Notes: a model not told the origin generated them from the sequence alone. Shown: positions 17,218-26,998, counted from the stretch's first letter. The stretch: 64,000 nucleotides of DNA from Rhodanobacter sp. (GCA_004298045.1 SCRM01000010.1:310001-374000), one strand, 5' to 3'. Translations and numbers: made by a program.

Positions 17218-17646
17218 TTAGATTTCCAGCGCCTGCGGCTGTTGCGCGGCGTGCGGATGCTCGGCACCGCCGTACACCTTGAGCTTGCGATACATCTCGC
17301 GGCCCAGCGCGTTCTTCGGCAGCATGCCCTTGACCGCGATCTCGATCACGCGCTCGGGATGGGTGGCCAGCAGATCCTTGAGGCTGGTGGTCTTCAGGTT
17401 GCCGACGTAGCCGGTGACGTGGTGGTACATCTTGTCGTCCAGCTTGGCGCCGGTAACCGCCACCTTCTGCGCATTGACCACGACGACATAATCGCCAGTG
17501 TCGACGTGCGGGGTGAACTCGGGCTTGTGCTTGCCGCGCAGACGGCGGGCGATTTCGGTGGACAGACGACCAAGCGTCTTGTCCGTGGCGTCAACCACGA
17601 ACCAGTCGCGCTTGACGCTCTCTGCCTTGGCGCTGAAAGTTTTCAT
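17218..17646 (-). CDS. rplM: 50S ribosomal protein L13
   Basis: 142-residue L13, normal length when started at [10 protein letters not shown]; the frame is open 19 codons further upstream but that part is not conserved. Diagnostic segments are [34 protein letters not shown] and [20 protein letters not shown]. First gene of the rplM-rpsI operon. The 185-base gap upstream is shared with divergent coq7 and must carry both promoters. Confidence 0.98.
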   Translation of the reverse strand: MKTFSAKAESVKRDWFVVDATDKTLGRLSTEIARRLRGKHKPEFTPHVDTGDYVVVVNAQKVAVTGAKLDDKMYHHVTGYVGNLKTTSLKDLLATHPERVIEIAVKGMLPKNALGREMYRKLKVYGGAEHPHAAQQPQALEI

Positions 17647-17831
17647 TGCGGGATACCTGTCTGCCGCCAAGCAAGGGCGGGCGTACATTGATCGGTGAAG
17701 CAAAGGCGCGAGATGATAGCGGAGCTGTCATCAACCGCGCAAGCCCGTCGACCGACGGGTTGCGAGCTGCCAAGCATAACACACGCGCCCACGCGGCTGT
17801 GGCGCGCGCGGTTCGTCATCGAGGAAACCCC

Positions 17832-18473
17832 ATGGATACCCGTACGCTCACCCCACTGGATCGCCTGCTCGCCGGGCTGCAACGCGCGCTGGAAACCGTG
17901 GCCGGTGCGCCATTGGCGAACCGGCCTTCGCCTGCCGCCGGCATTGCCGAGGCAGAGCTGGACGCGGGCGAGCGCCGGCGCGTGGCCGGGCTGATGCGCG
18001 TCAACCACACCGGCGAGGTGTGCGCACAAGCGCTGTACGACGGCCAGGCCGCGTTGGCGCGCAACGAAGCCAACCGCGAGCATCTGCTACATGCCGCGGC
18101 GGAGGAAACCGACCACCTGGCCTGGTGCGCGGCCCGCCTCGCCGAGATCGACGCCCGCCCGAGCCTGCTGAACCCGCTGTGGTACGCCGGCAGCTATGTG
18201 ATCGGCGCCACCGCGGCGCTGGCCGGCGACGCCATCAGCCTCGGCTTCGTGGTCGAGACCGAACGCCAGGTCGAAGCCCACCTCGCCGAGCACCTGGAAA
18301 AACTGCCCGCGCAGGACGAGCGCTCGCGCGCCGTGCTGACGCAAATGAAGGCGGACGAAACCCGCCATGCCGAAAACGCCCGCGCCCGCGGCGGCATCGA
18401 CCTGCCGTTCCCGCTGCCGCCGCTGATGCGGATGGCGTCGCGCGCGATGAAGGTTGTTGCGTATCGGGTGTAG
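17832..18473 (+). CDS. coq7: 3-demethoxyubiquinol 3-hydroxylase (Coq7)
   Basis: Di-iron monooxygenase that makes the penultimate hydroxylation of ubiquinone. The 213-residue protein has the carboxylate-bridged metal ligands: HTGE near residue 59, EETDH near 92, then in the second half E residues of [12 protein letters not shown] and DETRHAE. The ATG at 17832 has GAGGAAA in front; the frame is open further upstream but not conserved. Using Coq7 rather than UbiF is common in Xanthomonadales. A GGGATT-type hairpin starts a few bases after the stop. Confidence 0.95.
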   Translation: MDTRTLTPLDRLLAGLQRALETVAGAPLANRPSPAAGIAEAELDAGERRRVAGLMRVNHTGEVCAQALYDGQAALARNEANREHLLHAAAEETDHLAWCAARLAEIDARPSLLNPLWYAGSYVIGATAALAGDAISLGFVVETERQVEAHLAEHLEKLPAQDERSRAVLTQMKADETRHAENARARGGIDLPFPLPPLMRMASRAMKVVAYRV

Positions 18474-18476
18474 CGA

Positions 18477-18577
18477 CGGGATGGGGGATACGGGATTGGG
18501 ATCCGTCAGAGCAGCGTCGGCGCGAGCTTGCCGCTTTTGCGAATCCCCAATCCCCAATCCCGAATCCCGAATCCCGG
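18477..18577. repeat. GGGATT-type long hairpin element, copy 2
   Basis: Left arm 18477-18502 (GGGATGGGGGATACGGGATTGGG) and right arm 18539-18577 (GCGAATCCCCAATCCCC...ATCCCGG) flank a 36-base centre containing GAGCTTGCCGCTTTT. It lies between convergent coq7 and speD and ends directly at the speD TAG. Confidence 0.8.
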
Positions 18578-19363
18578 CTACATCAAATTCCGCCCATGAA
18601 ACAGCTCTTCGATCTCGCGGCGCAGGAGCTGTTCGATCTTCTGGCGTTCCTTGAATGACAGGTCGTCAGCGTGGGCTTCGAACAGGTAGCTGTCGAGGTC
18701 GAAGTCCTTGATGTGCATCTTCGTGTGGAAGATGTTTTCCTGATACACGTTGACGTCGAACATCTCGTACTTCTGACGGATGTGGCGCGCCAGGTAGTCC
18801 TGCACCGAGTTGATCTTGTGGTCGATGAAGTGCTTCTTGCCGGTGACGTCGCGGGTGAAGCCGCGCACGCGGTAGTCGCACACCACGATGTCCGACTCGA
18901 AGCTGTCGATCAGGTAGTTCAGTGCCTTCAACGGCGAGATCACGCCGCAGGTGGCCACGTCGATGTCGGCGCGGAACGTGGCGATGCCGTTGTGCGGGTG
19001 GGTCTCCGGGTAGGTGTGGACGGTGATGTGGCTCTTGTCCATGTGCGCCACCATCGCGCCGGCAATGGTGTCGCGCCCGAGCTTTTCGACCACCGGCTCC
19101 TCGGAGATGAGGATGGTCACCGACGCTCCCTGCGGGTCGTAATCCTGGCGCGCCACGTTCAGGATGTTGGCGCCGATGATCTCGGCCACATCGGTGAGGA
19201 TCTGGGTCAGGCGGTCGGCGTCGTATTGCTCGTCGATATACTCGATGTAGCGCTGGCGCTGGTCTTCCGACACCGCGTAGCAGATGTCGTAGATGTTGAA
19301 GCTCAGGGCCTTGGTGAGGTTGTTGAACCCCTGCAGGCGCAAACGGGGAAGCGGCTTGACCAC
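18578..19363 (-). CDS. speD: S-adenosylmethionine decarboxylase proenzyme
   Basis: Pyruvoyl enzyme that makes decarboxylated SAM, the aminopropyl donor for spermidine. The 261-residue protein is the long E. coli-type SpeD ([43 protein letters not shown]). Self-cleavage occurs at the Ser of [12 protein letters not shown], which becomes the pyruvoyl group; the catalytic Cys is in [13 protein letters not shown]. The start is a GTG giving [12 protein letters not shown] with GGAGAG 6 bases upstream, matching the order's SpeD N-terminus. Divergent from clp. Confidence 0.95.
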   Translation of the reverse strand: MVKPLPRLRLQGFNNLTKALSFNIYDICYAVSEDQRQRYIEYIDEQYDADRLTQILTDVAEIIGANILNVARQDYDPQGASVTILISEEPVVEKLGRDTIAGAMVAHMDKSHITVHTYPETHPHNGIATFRADIDVATCGVISPLKALNYLIDSFESDIVVCDYRVRGFTRDVTGKKHFIDHKINSVQDYLARHIRQKYEMFDVNVYQENIFHTKMHIKDFDLDSYLFEAHADDLSFKERQKIEQLLRREIEELFHGRNLM

Positions 19364-19764
19364 GACGACTCTCCATGACTGCATGGCAGTCAGCAGATGA
19401 GGCGGGTTAGCACCAAGGGTCCCCGCGGAAAACCGGTCGACGGAGACCCTTGTCGCCCGTCGACCGACAAACACCCCGGCAAAACCGCGGCGAAGGACTG
19501 CGGAGTATGCGGCAAACGAGGGGAAAATTGAAACTGCGGCAGGCACTGCAGGTTTGCCATAATGGCGGGGATCGGCGGCGATCCAGGGGGTGGCGGGCGT
19601 CGATGTCACCTGCTGCTGCGACCAGGGCCTTGTCACCCTGGCTGGCCCGGTTTGCGCGACCAGCGCGAATCGGTGACCGACGAGGGCATATGACTGACCA
19701 TCGACCGGCGGACGACGCCAAAGTACGGAAGGCTCCACGAGCCAACCGGAAGGAGAGCAAAACC
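19364..19764. other. speD-clp divergent regulatory region
   Basis: 401 bases without a gene. CATAAT at 19558-19563 is a possible clp -10, with TTGAAA 24 bases upstream (too far for a normal sigma-70 spacer). The clp frame stays open through part of it, but upstream codons are not conserved. It must carry promoters for both speD and clp. Confidence 0.6.
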
Positions 19765-20460
19765 GTGGCGCTACTCAAGTACCAGCTGCAGCAGGCGTTC
19801 GAGCAATCCAACGCGCCCCTGGCGTTCGCGCCCGACCCGGCGTCAATGGAACGCTTTCTCGGCATGTGCCACCGCCGCCGTTACCCGAGCAAGACCGCGA
19901 TCATTCGCCCTGGCGATCCGGCGAACACTCTGTATTACGTGATTGACGGCTCACTCGTGGTGTGCAACGAAGACGAGCAGGGGCGCGAGCTGATCCTGGC
20001 CTACATCAACCGTGGCCAGTTCATCGGCGAAATGGGCCTGTTCGTCGAGCAGGCCCAGCGCGAATCGGTGGTGCCCACCCGCACCGTGTGCGAAATGGCC
20101 GAGGTGAGTTACGAGCGGCTGTTCCAACTGATGAAGGGCCCGCTGCAGGAAGAGTGCCCGAAGATTCTCGTGGCGATCGGTGCCCAACTCACCAACCGCC
20201 TGCTGCGCACCTCGCGCCAGGTAAGCCGGATGGCGTTCATGGATGTCACCAACCGCATCTCGCGCACCCTGCTCGACCTGTGCGAGGAGCCGGATGCAAT
20301 GACCCACCCCGACGGCACCCAGATCCGCATCTCCCGCCAGGAAGTGAGCCGGATCGTCGGCTGCTCGCGCGAAATGGTTGGCCGCGTGCTCAAGCAGCTC
20401 GAAGAACAAGGCATGATCGGCGTGTCCGGCAAGACCATCGTGGTGCGCGGCACGCGCTGA
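19765..20460 (+). CDS. clp: CRP-family global regulator Clp
   Basis: CRP/FNR-family regulator of 231 residues, matching the ~230-residue Clp of Xanthomonas, which controls virulence and extracellular functions and is inhibited by cyclic di-GMP. The N-terminal cyclic-nucleotide fold has [28 protein letters not shown] and [11 protein letters not shown]; a long dimer helix follows, then a helix-turn-helix [28 protein letters not shown]. The GTG start was chosen for its AGGAGAG site 7 bases ahead; an in-frame ATG at 19690 would add 25 charged, unconserved residues. Its stop lies 3 bases from that of the convergent GGDEF-EAL gene. Confidence 0.92.
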   Translation: MALLKYQLQQAFEQSNAPLAFAPDPASMERFLGMCHRRRYPSKTAIIRPGDPANTLYYVIDGSLVVCNEDEQGRELILAYINRGQFIGEMGLFVEQAQRESVVPTRTVCEMAEVSYERLFQLMKGPLQEECPKILVAIGAQLTNRLLRTSRQVSRMAFMDVTNRISRTLLDLCEEPDAMTHPDGTQIRISRQEVSRIVGCSREMVGRVLKQLEEQGMIGVSGKTIVVRGTR

Positions 20461-20463
20461 GTG

Positions 20464-23379
20464 TCACCCCAGCGCTGACGACATGGACACTGGGCAGGCC
20501 AACAAAAAGCCCTGCGCGTAGTCACACCCCATGGTATGCAGCGCATCGCGCTGCGCCTGCGTTTCAATGCCTTCGGCAATCACCTCGATGCCCAGTGCGC
20601 GCGCCAGCGCAAGGATGGCCACCACCACGCTGTTGGCGCCGAGCGCGCCGGGGCGATCCAGCTCGACGACGAACGCGCGGTCGATCTTGAGCATGCGCAG
20701 CGGCAGTGAGTGCAGGTAGCTCAGCGAGGAATACCCGGTGCCGAAATCGTCCAGCGCGGCTTGCACGCCGACATCGCGCAGACGTTCCAAGGTATCGCGC
20801 ACGCGCAACGGGTCGTCGAGCAGCGCGCCCTCGGTGATCTCGATCACCAGCCGCCCGGGCGCCAGGCCGCTGCGTTCCACCAGTTGCAGCAACCGGCGCT
20901 CGAAATCGGCACGCCGCAAGTGCTGGGGCGACACGTTGATGGTGACGAACGTGGCTCCGGTGTCGGCCTGCGCCATGCGCCGGCAAACGCGTTCATAAAG
21001 CTGCCAGTCGATCGCTTCGAGCTGCCCGCTGTCCTGCGCCACCCGCAGGAACTCGCCCGGCAACAACAGCCCGCGACGCGGGTGATGCCAGCGCAGCAAG
21101 GCTTCGTAGCCAGCGACCGTGCCATCGGCGAGCCGATAGACCGGCTGGAAGAATGGCTCGAACTCGGCATGCGACAGCGCATGACGCAGCTCGGTTTCCT
21201 GCGTCAGCTCGTCGACGGCGCTGCGCGCCAGGCTGTCGTCGAACAACACGTAGCGGCCACGCCCCAGCTCTTTGGCGCGGTACAACGCGCGGTCGGCGTC
21301 GCGCAGCAGCGCATCCGCGCGCGTCCGGCCACCGCCCAGCGCCACACCGATGCTGGCGGATGGCTCCAGCTCGCGGCCGCCCACGGTCAGCGGCTGGTGC
21401 AAGGTCGCCAGCACGCGGCTCGCCACCTGCTCCGCCTCGGTCGCGTCGGTAACCGCGTCGAGCAAAATGGCGAACTCGTCGCCGGCCAGGCGCGCCACCA
21501 CGTCGGGCGCACGCACACAGGCACGCAGACGACTGGCGATAACCTGCAGGAACGCGTCGCCGGCCAGGTGGCCGAGGCTGTCGTTGATCACCTTGAAGCG
21601 GTCCACGTCCAGATACAGCAGCGCGCTCTGGCCCGCCGGGCGCTGCTGCGCCAACCGCAAGTCGAGGCGCTCGCGCAGGTAACCGCGGTTGGGCAGGCCG
21701 GTCAGCGCGTCATGGGTGACATCGTGCTTGAGCCGCGCCTGGATGCGTTCGCGCTCTTCGATTTCCCGCCGCAACTCGCGCGTGCGGTTGGCCACGCGCT
21801 GTTCGAGATCGGCATACGCCCGTTGCAATTTTTCCGCCGCGCGCCGGCGATGGATGCTGCTGGCGATCTGCAGCGCGGCAAAGCCGAGCAACTCCTCGTC
21901 GGCCTCGTCGTAGCGCACGTCGGCGGTGTAGCTTTGCACCGCCACCAACCCGATCGCGGCGTCGTCCACCCGCAGTGGCATCCCCAGCCAGCACTGGGAC
22001 GCCGGCCCGAAATGGTCGTGGTCGATTTCGCCACGCTGCGCCAGCGCCCGCATGTCATCGGGTCCACCCAGCAGCGGCTTGCCGGTGCGCAGCACATACT
22101 CGGACAGGCCGCGCGACAGCTCGCGCTCCTCTTGTTGCCGCACGCCGCCATCCACGTAATACGGAAACTGCAGGCGCGTGCCGTCGTCAGTCAGCAGGGC
22201 TATGAAAAAATTGTCGGCATTGATGAGCTCGCCCACCACGGCGTGCACGCGCTGGTAAAACTTCGCCTCGTCGATGTCAGCGGTGGCAAGCTGCGCCAAG
22301 TGGTACAGCGCGGCCTGCAGGCGCTCGGCGCGCTTGCGCTCGGCAACCTCCTGCTGCAGATCGGCATTGGCCGTGGCAAGCTCCGCCGTGCGCAGGCGCA
22401 CGCGCTCTTCGAGCTCGTCGCGGCTCTCCTTGCGTTCGAGCGCGGTGAGCACGTGGCTGCCGACGAATTGCAACAGCGCGCGGTCCTCTTCGGTAAAGCG
22501 GATGCCGGCGCGGTAGCTTTGCACCACCAACGCGCCGAGCACCTCACCCTCGCGCCGCATCGGCACGCCAAGCCAGTCGACCGCACCGGGGCCCATCGGC
22601 ACCAAGCCGCCGCGCAGCCGTTTGCCGATCGAAGCCAGGTCGCCCATCAACGAACGGCCGCCGGTCAAGAGGTGCCAGGTCAGCGTGTCGCGCATCGCAT
22701 CCAGCGGCTCGTCGACGTTGAGCACCGGTGCATCGGTGTCTTCGCTGTCGGCGTAATACAAAAAACGCACGGTCTGCCGCTGCGGGTTGCAGCGCACGAT
22801 GAAGAAGTTTTCCGCATACATCAACGTGCCGACGATGGCGTGCAGGCGCTCCAGCACCTCGCCCATGTCGAGCTCGGAGCCGGCAAGGTCGGAGATCGCA
22901 AACAGTGCGCGTTGCAGCGCCTCCGAGCGCTCCATCTGGCGTTGCGTCGCTTCGAGATCGTGCATGCGCAAGGCGCGTTCGAGCTTTTCGGTCACCAGCG
23001 GCAACCACGCTTCGATCGCGGCAAGCAGTCCGGCATGCCGGCCGGCGTGTTCCAGCTCGATCAGCAAGGTGGCGCGCCCGCGCGACAACAGCCGCACTGC
23101 CATCACCTCGCCAAACACCACCGAGGCTTCGCCGCTGCGTTCAAGCCGACCACGTACCATGGCCAGCGGCGCCGACAACGGCGCCGCCGCGTCGTCACGC
23201 AACGCGGCAGAGAACGGTGACCACACGACGCGCGCCGAGGCGCAACCCGGTTGCGCACACACCCGCTCACTCGCCAGCGCCGCAATGTCGCGCGGATCGG
23301 AGGCACTCACGAGACGCCTCAGCCACACAGCCGGTTCGACGCGCCCTGCAACTGGCACGACAGCAGGTGTCGCTTTCAT
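20464..23379 (-). CDS. GAF-GAF-GGDEF-EAL cyclic di-GMP turnover protein
   Basis: A 971-residue cytosolic protein with no membrane helix. It has a short N-terminal sensor-like region, a first GAF domain (about 150-300), a coiled coil (DELEERVRLRTAELATANADLQQEV), a second GAF (about 345-500), another coiled coil, a GGDEF domain with the motif AGDEF (~631), and an EAL domain beginning YEALLRW (~758). The EAL catalytic set looks complete: EAL, Asn in TINVS, Glu in EITE, DDFGTG, Lys in LKIDR, Glu in AEGIET and QGFL. It is therefore a likely phosphodiesterase; the altered GGDEF may be weakly active or regulatory. The start has GAGGAAGG just ahead. Confidence 0.92.
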   Translation of the reverse strand: MKATPAVVPVAGRVEPAVWLRRLVSASDPRDIAALASERVCAQPGCASARVVWSPFSAALRDDAAAPLSAPLAMVRGRLERSGEASVVFGEVMAVRLLSRGRATLLIELEHAGRHAGLLAAIEAWLPLVTEKLERALRMHDLEATQRQMERSEALQRALFAISDLAGSELDMGEVLERLHAIVGTLMYAENFFIVRCNPQRQTVRFLYYADSEDTDAPVLNVDEPLDAMRDTLTWHLLTGGRSLMGDLASIGKRLRGGLVPMGPGAVDWLGVPMRREGEVLGALVVQSYRAGIRFTEEDRALLQFVGSHVLTALERKESRDELEERVRLRTAELATANADLQQEVAERKRAERLQAALYHLAQLATADIDEAKFYQRVHAVVGELINADNFFIALLTDDGTRLQFPYYVDGGVRQQEERELSRGLSEYVLRTGKPLLGGPDDMRALAQRGEIDHDHFGPASQCWLGMPLRVDDAAIGLVAVQSYTADVRYDEADEELLGFAALQIASSIHRRRAAEKLQRAYADLEQRVANRTRELRREIEERERIQARLKHDVTHDALTGLPNRGYLRERLDLRLAQQRPAGQSALLYLDVDRFKVINDSLGHLAGDAFLQVIASRLRACVRAPDVVARLAGDEFAILLDAVTDATEAEQVASRVLATLHQPLTVGGRELEPSASIGVALGGGRTRADALLRDADRALYRAKELGRGRYVLFDDSLARSAVDELTQETELRHALSHAEFEPFFQPVYRLADGTVAGYEALLRWHHPRRGLLLPGEFLRVAQDSGQLEAIDWQLYERVCRRMAQADTGATFVTINVSPQHLRRADFERRLLQLVERSGLAPGRLVIEITEGALLDDPLRVRDTLERLRDVGVQAALDDFGTGYSSLSYLHSLPLRMLKIDRAFVVELDRPGALGANSVVVAILALARALGIEVIAEGIETQAQRDALHTMGCDYAQGFLLACPVSMSSALG

Positions 23380-23720
23380 GCTGCCTTCCTCGAAACCCAT
23401 GTGCTTTGCGTACCCTTGCACGCGTTGAGCCCTATGTCACTGGAGACGCGGACGGCGACGCCGATTCAGCCATCCTCTGCGCCGGCTTTGGGCCGATGCA
23501 ACCGCCAACCACCACGCAAACGACCTGAAAACGGCTTTGCCCCGCCTGCCTCGTTCCCACCCCGTACGCTCTCAATCGGTTGTCCCGCCCCATCCTGCAT
23601 CGGCAAACCGACCACAGGCTTGAGATTCGGTCACGGTTTTGCACCTACCCGCGGGCTTGGCACCACCAGTGGTGCCAAGCAAAGACCGGGCCGAAAACCA
23701 CGTGCCGGTAGAATGATGTG
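23380..23720. other. intergenic region upstream of dinG and the GGDEF-EAL gene
   Basis: 341 bases between two divergent genes with no convincing ORF. It must hold both promoters. The only strong structure is the perfect palindrome at 23655-23680. Confidence 0.55.
23655..23680. promoter_or_regulatory. perfect 12-base inverted repeat upstream of dinG, candidate operator
   Basis: GCTTGGCACCAC-CA-GTGGTGCCAAGC is a perfect 12+12 inverted repeat with a 2-base centre, 41 bases before the dinG start. No T run follows, so it is not a standard terminator. Its symmetry suits a dimeric repressor. It is not the E. coli LexA box (CTGT-N8-ACAG). Confidence 0.5.
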
Positions 23721-25817
23721 ATGCTTGCCGACACCACCAAGGACGCGATCCGCGCCGCCTACGCGCGCCTCAAGGAAGGCCTGCCCGGCTTTCGCGCGCG
23801 TCCGGCGCAGACGCGGATGATCGCCGCGGTGGCCAACGCGCTGGCGGCGCCGCATGGCGTTGCGGCGATCGAGGCACCCACCGGCACCGGCAAGTCGATG
23901 GCCTACCTGATCGCTGGCCACGCCGCCGCCCGCGCACAGAAGAAGCGCCTGCTGATCGCCACCGCCACCGTGGCGCTGCAGGAGCAACTGGTCGAGCGCG
24001 ACATCCCGCTGTACCTCAAGCTTTCCGGCCACAGCGCCAAGGTGGCGCTGGCCAAGGGTCGCAGCCGTTACCTGTGCCCACGCAACCTGGCCATGGCGCG
24101 CCAGGGGCTGGACGGCCCCACGCAAGCCGGGTTCGGCTTCGACCCCGAGCTGGCGTTGTGGCAAAAGCCGCCGAGTGAGCGCGACAAACGCGCGCTCGGC
24201 AAGCTCGCCAAAGCGTGGGACGCCGGCAGCTGGAACGGCGACATGGATGCCGCGCCGGAGCCGATCGGCGACGCGCTGCGCCCGCTGCTCACCACCAGCG
24301 CCGGCGGCTGCACCAACCGCAAGTGCGTGTATTTCATGCAGTGCCCATTCTTCACTGCACGGCGCGCGGTGGACGACGCCGAGATCATCGTCGCCAACCA
24401 GGACCTGGTGCTGGCCGACCTCACCATGCCGGCGGACGACGAAAGCTTCGGTGGCGTGATCCTGCCGCGCCCGGACGAAACGCTGTACATCCTCGACGAA
24501 GCGCACCACCTGCCGGCCAAGGCGATCGACCGCGGTGCCGCGGAGGTTCACCTGGCTGCCACGCTGCGTCACCTGAACCGCCTCGGGCGGCAAGTGCACG
24601 CGGCCTACTCGCTCACCGACAAGGAAAACCTCGGCCGCCTCACGCTGGATGCCGGCGACGCCAAGCTGCAGCAACTGAGCGATGGCCTGGAAGCGCTGGA
24701 GAAGGAAATCCGCCTGGGTTGGGTACCCGACCCCGGCGAGCTGGAACCGATGTACCGCGGCTCGCTCGGCTGCCTGCCCGCGGCATGGGTGGACCACGCG
24801 CACGCGCTGAGCCTCCTGACCGGCGAAGTGCAGCGCTGGCTCACGGCCGTGCGCCGTGCGGTGGTGGAAATGACCGATGGTGGGCCCACGCAGGATGCGC
24901 TCGCGCGCGAACTTGGCATCGGCCTCGAACGCGTCGCGCGGCAAGCCGCCTGCTGGCAGGCGTGGGCGGCGGAAGACGGCGAGGCCGCGCCGCCGCTCGC
25001 GCGCTGGGTCAGCCTGAACGGCGAGCAGCAACTCACCTGTCACGCCTCGGCAGTGTCGGCCTCCAGCCTCCTGCGCCACGTGCTGTGGGGCAACGCCAGC
25101 GGCGTGGTGCTGACCTCGGCCACACTCAGCAGCGGCGGCAATTTCCGCGGCTATGCCGACGCCGTCGGCCTGCCGAGCGACGCCGCCACCGTCAGCCTGC
25201 CCTCGCCGTTCGACCTGGCTGCGCAAGCACGGCTCGAAGTGCCCGCGCTCGATGTGCTGCCCACCGCGCGCGAGGAACATGCGCAAGCCATCAGCGACTG
25301 GCTCGACGCCCACCTCGACTGGGCCGCCGGCAACCTCGTACTGTTCACCTCGCGCGCCAAGCTCGACCGCGTGCTGCAATGCCTGCCACTGGACAAGGTG
25401 CGCAAGGTGCGCGCGCAAGGCTCGCTCGGCAAGGCGCAACTGATTGCCGAGCACGGCGCCGACATCGGCGCTGGCAAGGGCAGCACGTTGTTCGGCCTGG
25501 CCAGCTTCGGCGAGGGCCTGGATCTCCCCGGCAAGCTGTGCGAAACCGTGGTCATCACCCAATTGCCGTTTGCGGTGCCCACCGACCCGGTGGGGGCGAC
25601 CTATGCCGAATGGCTCGAGTCGCGCGGGCGCAACCCGTTCATGGAAGTCTCCGTGCCTGACGCCACGCGCCTGCTCACTCAATACTGCGGCCGCCTGATC
25701 CGCACCGAAACCGACCACGGCCGGGTCGTCATCCTCGACCGCCGCATCGTCAGCAAACGCTACGGCGCCGGCATGCTGCGCGCGCTGCCGCCATTCCAGC
25801 GGGTGATCGAGCGGTGA
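23721..25817 (+). CDS. dinG: ATP-dependent DNA helicase DinG
   Basis: XPD-like superfamily 2 helicase of 698 residues that unwinds DNA in the 5'-3' direction, including R-loops and forks. Walker A is APTGTGKS (~53-60); four iron-sulfur cysteines lie in RYLCPRN (~119) and GCTNRKCVYFMQC (~196-208); the DEAH box is DEAHHL (~259); C-terminal motifs are FGEGLDLPG, QLPFAVPTDP and QYCGRLIRTETDHG. The ATG at 23721 is preceded by an in-frame GTG. The stop overlaps the next gene's GTG start (GTGA). Confidence 0.93.
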   Translation: MLADTTKDAIRAAYARLKEGLPGFRARPAQTRMIAAVANALAAPHGVAAIEAPTGTGKSMAYLIAGHAAARAQKKRLLIATATVALQEQLVERDIPLYLKLSGHSAKVALAKGRSRYLCPRNLAMARQGLDGPTQAGFGFDPELALWQKPPSERDKRALGKLAKAWDAGSWNGDMDAAPEPIGDALRPLLTTSAGGCTNRKCVYFMQCPFFTARRAVDDAEIIVANQDLVLADLTMPADDESFGGVILPRPDETLYILDEAHHLPAKAIDRGAAEVHLAATLRHLNRLGRQVHAAYSLTDKENLGRLTLDAGDAKLQQLSDGLEALEKEIRLGWVPDPGELEPMYRGSLGCLPAAWVDHAHALSLLTGEVQRWLTAVRRAVVEMTDGGPTQDALARELGIGLERVARQAACWQAWAAEDGEAAPPLARWVSLNGEQQLTCHASAVSASSLLRHVLWGNASGVVLTSATLSSGGNFRGYADAVGLPSDAATVSLPSPFDLAAQARLEVPALDVLPTAREEHAQAISDWLDAHLDWAAGNLVLFTSRAKLDRVLQCLPLDKVRKVRAQGSLGKAQLIAEHGADIGAGKGSTLFGLASFGEGLDLPGKLCETVVITQLPFAVPTDPVGATYAEWLESRGRNPFMEVSVPDATRLLTQYCGRLIRTETDHGRVVILDRRIVSKRYGAGMLRALPPFQRVIER

Positions 25818-26365
25818 GCATCCTGCACCTCGCCGAGTGCCCGCCGCGGCCGTGGAAAAACGGACTGGGGCGCACGCGCGAATTGGCCGTCCATCCGCCA
25901 GGTGCCGGCATGGACGATTTCGACTGGCGGGTAAGCGTGGCCGAGGTGAGCGCGGCGGCGCCGTTTTCGGCGTACCCCGGCGTGGATCGCGTGATCGCCC
26001 TGCTCGATGGCGACGGTTTCACCATGCACCTGGGTGATGGTCGCGAGCATGCGCTGACCATACCGTGCGCACCATTTGCGTTTGCCGGCGAGGCGCCGGT
26101 GACGATGACGCTGGCCGGCCAGCCGGGGCGAGACTTCAACCTGATGCTGCGCCGCGACCACGTGCGTGGCGGCGTCGAGGTGTGGCGTGGCGCCGGCACG
26201 CACGTGCCAAACGCCGATACCGTGCTGGTGTATTGCGCGCGCGGCCGCATCGACAGCACGGAGGGCGCGCTCGACGCGGGTGACGCCTGGCGGCCAGGTC
26301 GCGGCGCGCTCGTGCTGGATGCGGACGCCGTCGCGCTGGTCGTCCAAGTGATGCCCGCGGGTTGA
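25814..26365 (+). CDS. HutD/Ves family cupin protein
   Basis: A 183-residue bicupin of the HutD/Ves family. HutD is thought to moderate histidine catabolism; E. coli Ves is cold-inducible; neither has a defined reaction. Family marks: PPRPWKNGLGRTRELAVHP at the N-terminus, DFDWRVSVAEVSAAAPFSAYPGVDR and RDFNLMLRRD. GTG start overlapping dinG. No hut genes are nearby, so a histidine link is not supported here. Confidence 0.85.
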   Translation: MSILHLAECPPRPWKNGLGRTRELAVHPPGAGMDDFDWRVSVAEVSAAAPFSAYPGVDRVIALLDGDGFTMHLGDGREHALTIPCAPFAFAGEAPVTMTLAGQPGRDFNLMLRRDHVRGGVEVWRGAGTHVPNADTVLVYCARGRIDSTEGALDAGDAWRPGRGALVLDADAVALVVQVMPAG

Positions 26366-26404
26366 TCGCGGCACAATGGTGCCCCCTCACCGCGAGACGC
26401 CGCG

Positions 26405-26602
26405 ATGGTCGCCTTCCTGCTCTGGCTGCTGCTGTTCCTGTTGTGCTGGCCGCTGGCGCTGCTCGCGCTGGTGCTCTACCCCGTCGTGTGGCTCGTTTGC
26501 CTGCCGCTGCGGCTGGTCGGCATCACCGTGGGCGCGGTGTTCGCCTTCCTTGGTGCACTGCTGATGCTGCCGGCGCGGTTGCTGCGCGGACGGCCGACGT
26601 GA
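26405..26602 (+). CDS. small Leu-rich membrane protein
   Basis: 65 residues, nearly all hydrophobic: two or three helices (FLLWLLLFLLCWPLALLALVLYP, then LVGITVGAVFAFLGALLML) and a basic tail RLLRGRPT. No family recognised. The stop overlaps the GTG start of the ychJ-like gene, which supports translation. Confidence 0.65.
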   Translation: MVAFLLWLLLFLLCWPLALLALVLYPVVWLVCLPLRLVGITVGAVFAFLGALLMLPARLLRGRPT

Positions 26603-26994
26603 AAGCAGGTGCCGCGCCCTGCCCGTGCGGCAATCCGGCGGGCTACGCCGCGTGCTGCGGGCCGCTGATCGAAGGCGAGCATCCCGCTGCCAGTGCCGAG
26701 GCCTTGATGCGTTCGCGCTATACCGCCTATGCGTTGGGCCGCGAGGATTACCTGCTCGCCACCTGGCACCCGCGCACGCGCCCGGCCGCACTCGGTCTTG
26801 CTGCCCAGCACCCCGCGCCCACCTGGCTCGGGCTGACGGTGAAACGCAACACCACGCGCGACGCCGACCACGCCACCGTCGAGTTCATCGCCCGCTACCG
26901 CGTTGGCGGTGCCAGCGCGCAACGCCAGCACGAAGTCAGCCGCTTCGTGCGCGAAGACGGCCGCTGGTATTACCTGGATGGCGTGGTGGATTGA
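26599..26994 (+). CDS. YchJ-family SEC-C motif protein
   Basis: 131-residue YchJ-type protein. The N-terminal metal-binding motif is CPCGNPAGYAACCGP (Cys-X-Cys ... Cys-Cys), followed by ALMRSRYTAYALGREDYLLATWHP and an NTF2-like core (VEFIARYRV, HEVSRFVREDGRWYYLDG). The C-terminal SEC-C motif found in longer YchJ proteins is absent. Function unknown; zinc binding is expected. GTG start overlapping the upstream small gene. A GGGATT hairpin follows 4 bases after the stop. Confidence 0.88.
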   Translation: MKAGAAPCPCGNPAGYAACCGPLIEGEHPAASAEALMRSRYTAYALGREDYLLATWHPRTRPAALGLAAQHPAPTWLGLTVKRNTTRDADHATVEFIARYRVGGASAQRQHEVSRFVREDGRWYYLDGVVD

Positions 26995-26998
26995 GTGC

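Noticed and set aside
19450-19764. N-terminal extension of Clp up to 105 residues longer
   Set aside because: Upstream residues are not conserved in CRP-family proteins and a strong AGGAGAG site serves the GTG at 19765.
20710-23220. Plus-strand open frame of about 836 codons opposite the GGDEF-EAL gene
   Set aside because: Antisense of a clear GAF/GGDEF/EAL protein; no domain of its own.
23655-23680. Intrinsic terminator of a gene ending before dinG
   Set aside because: No T run follows and no plus-strand gene lies upstream.
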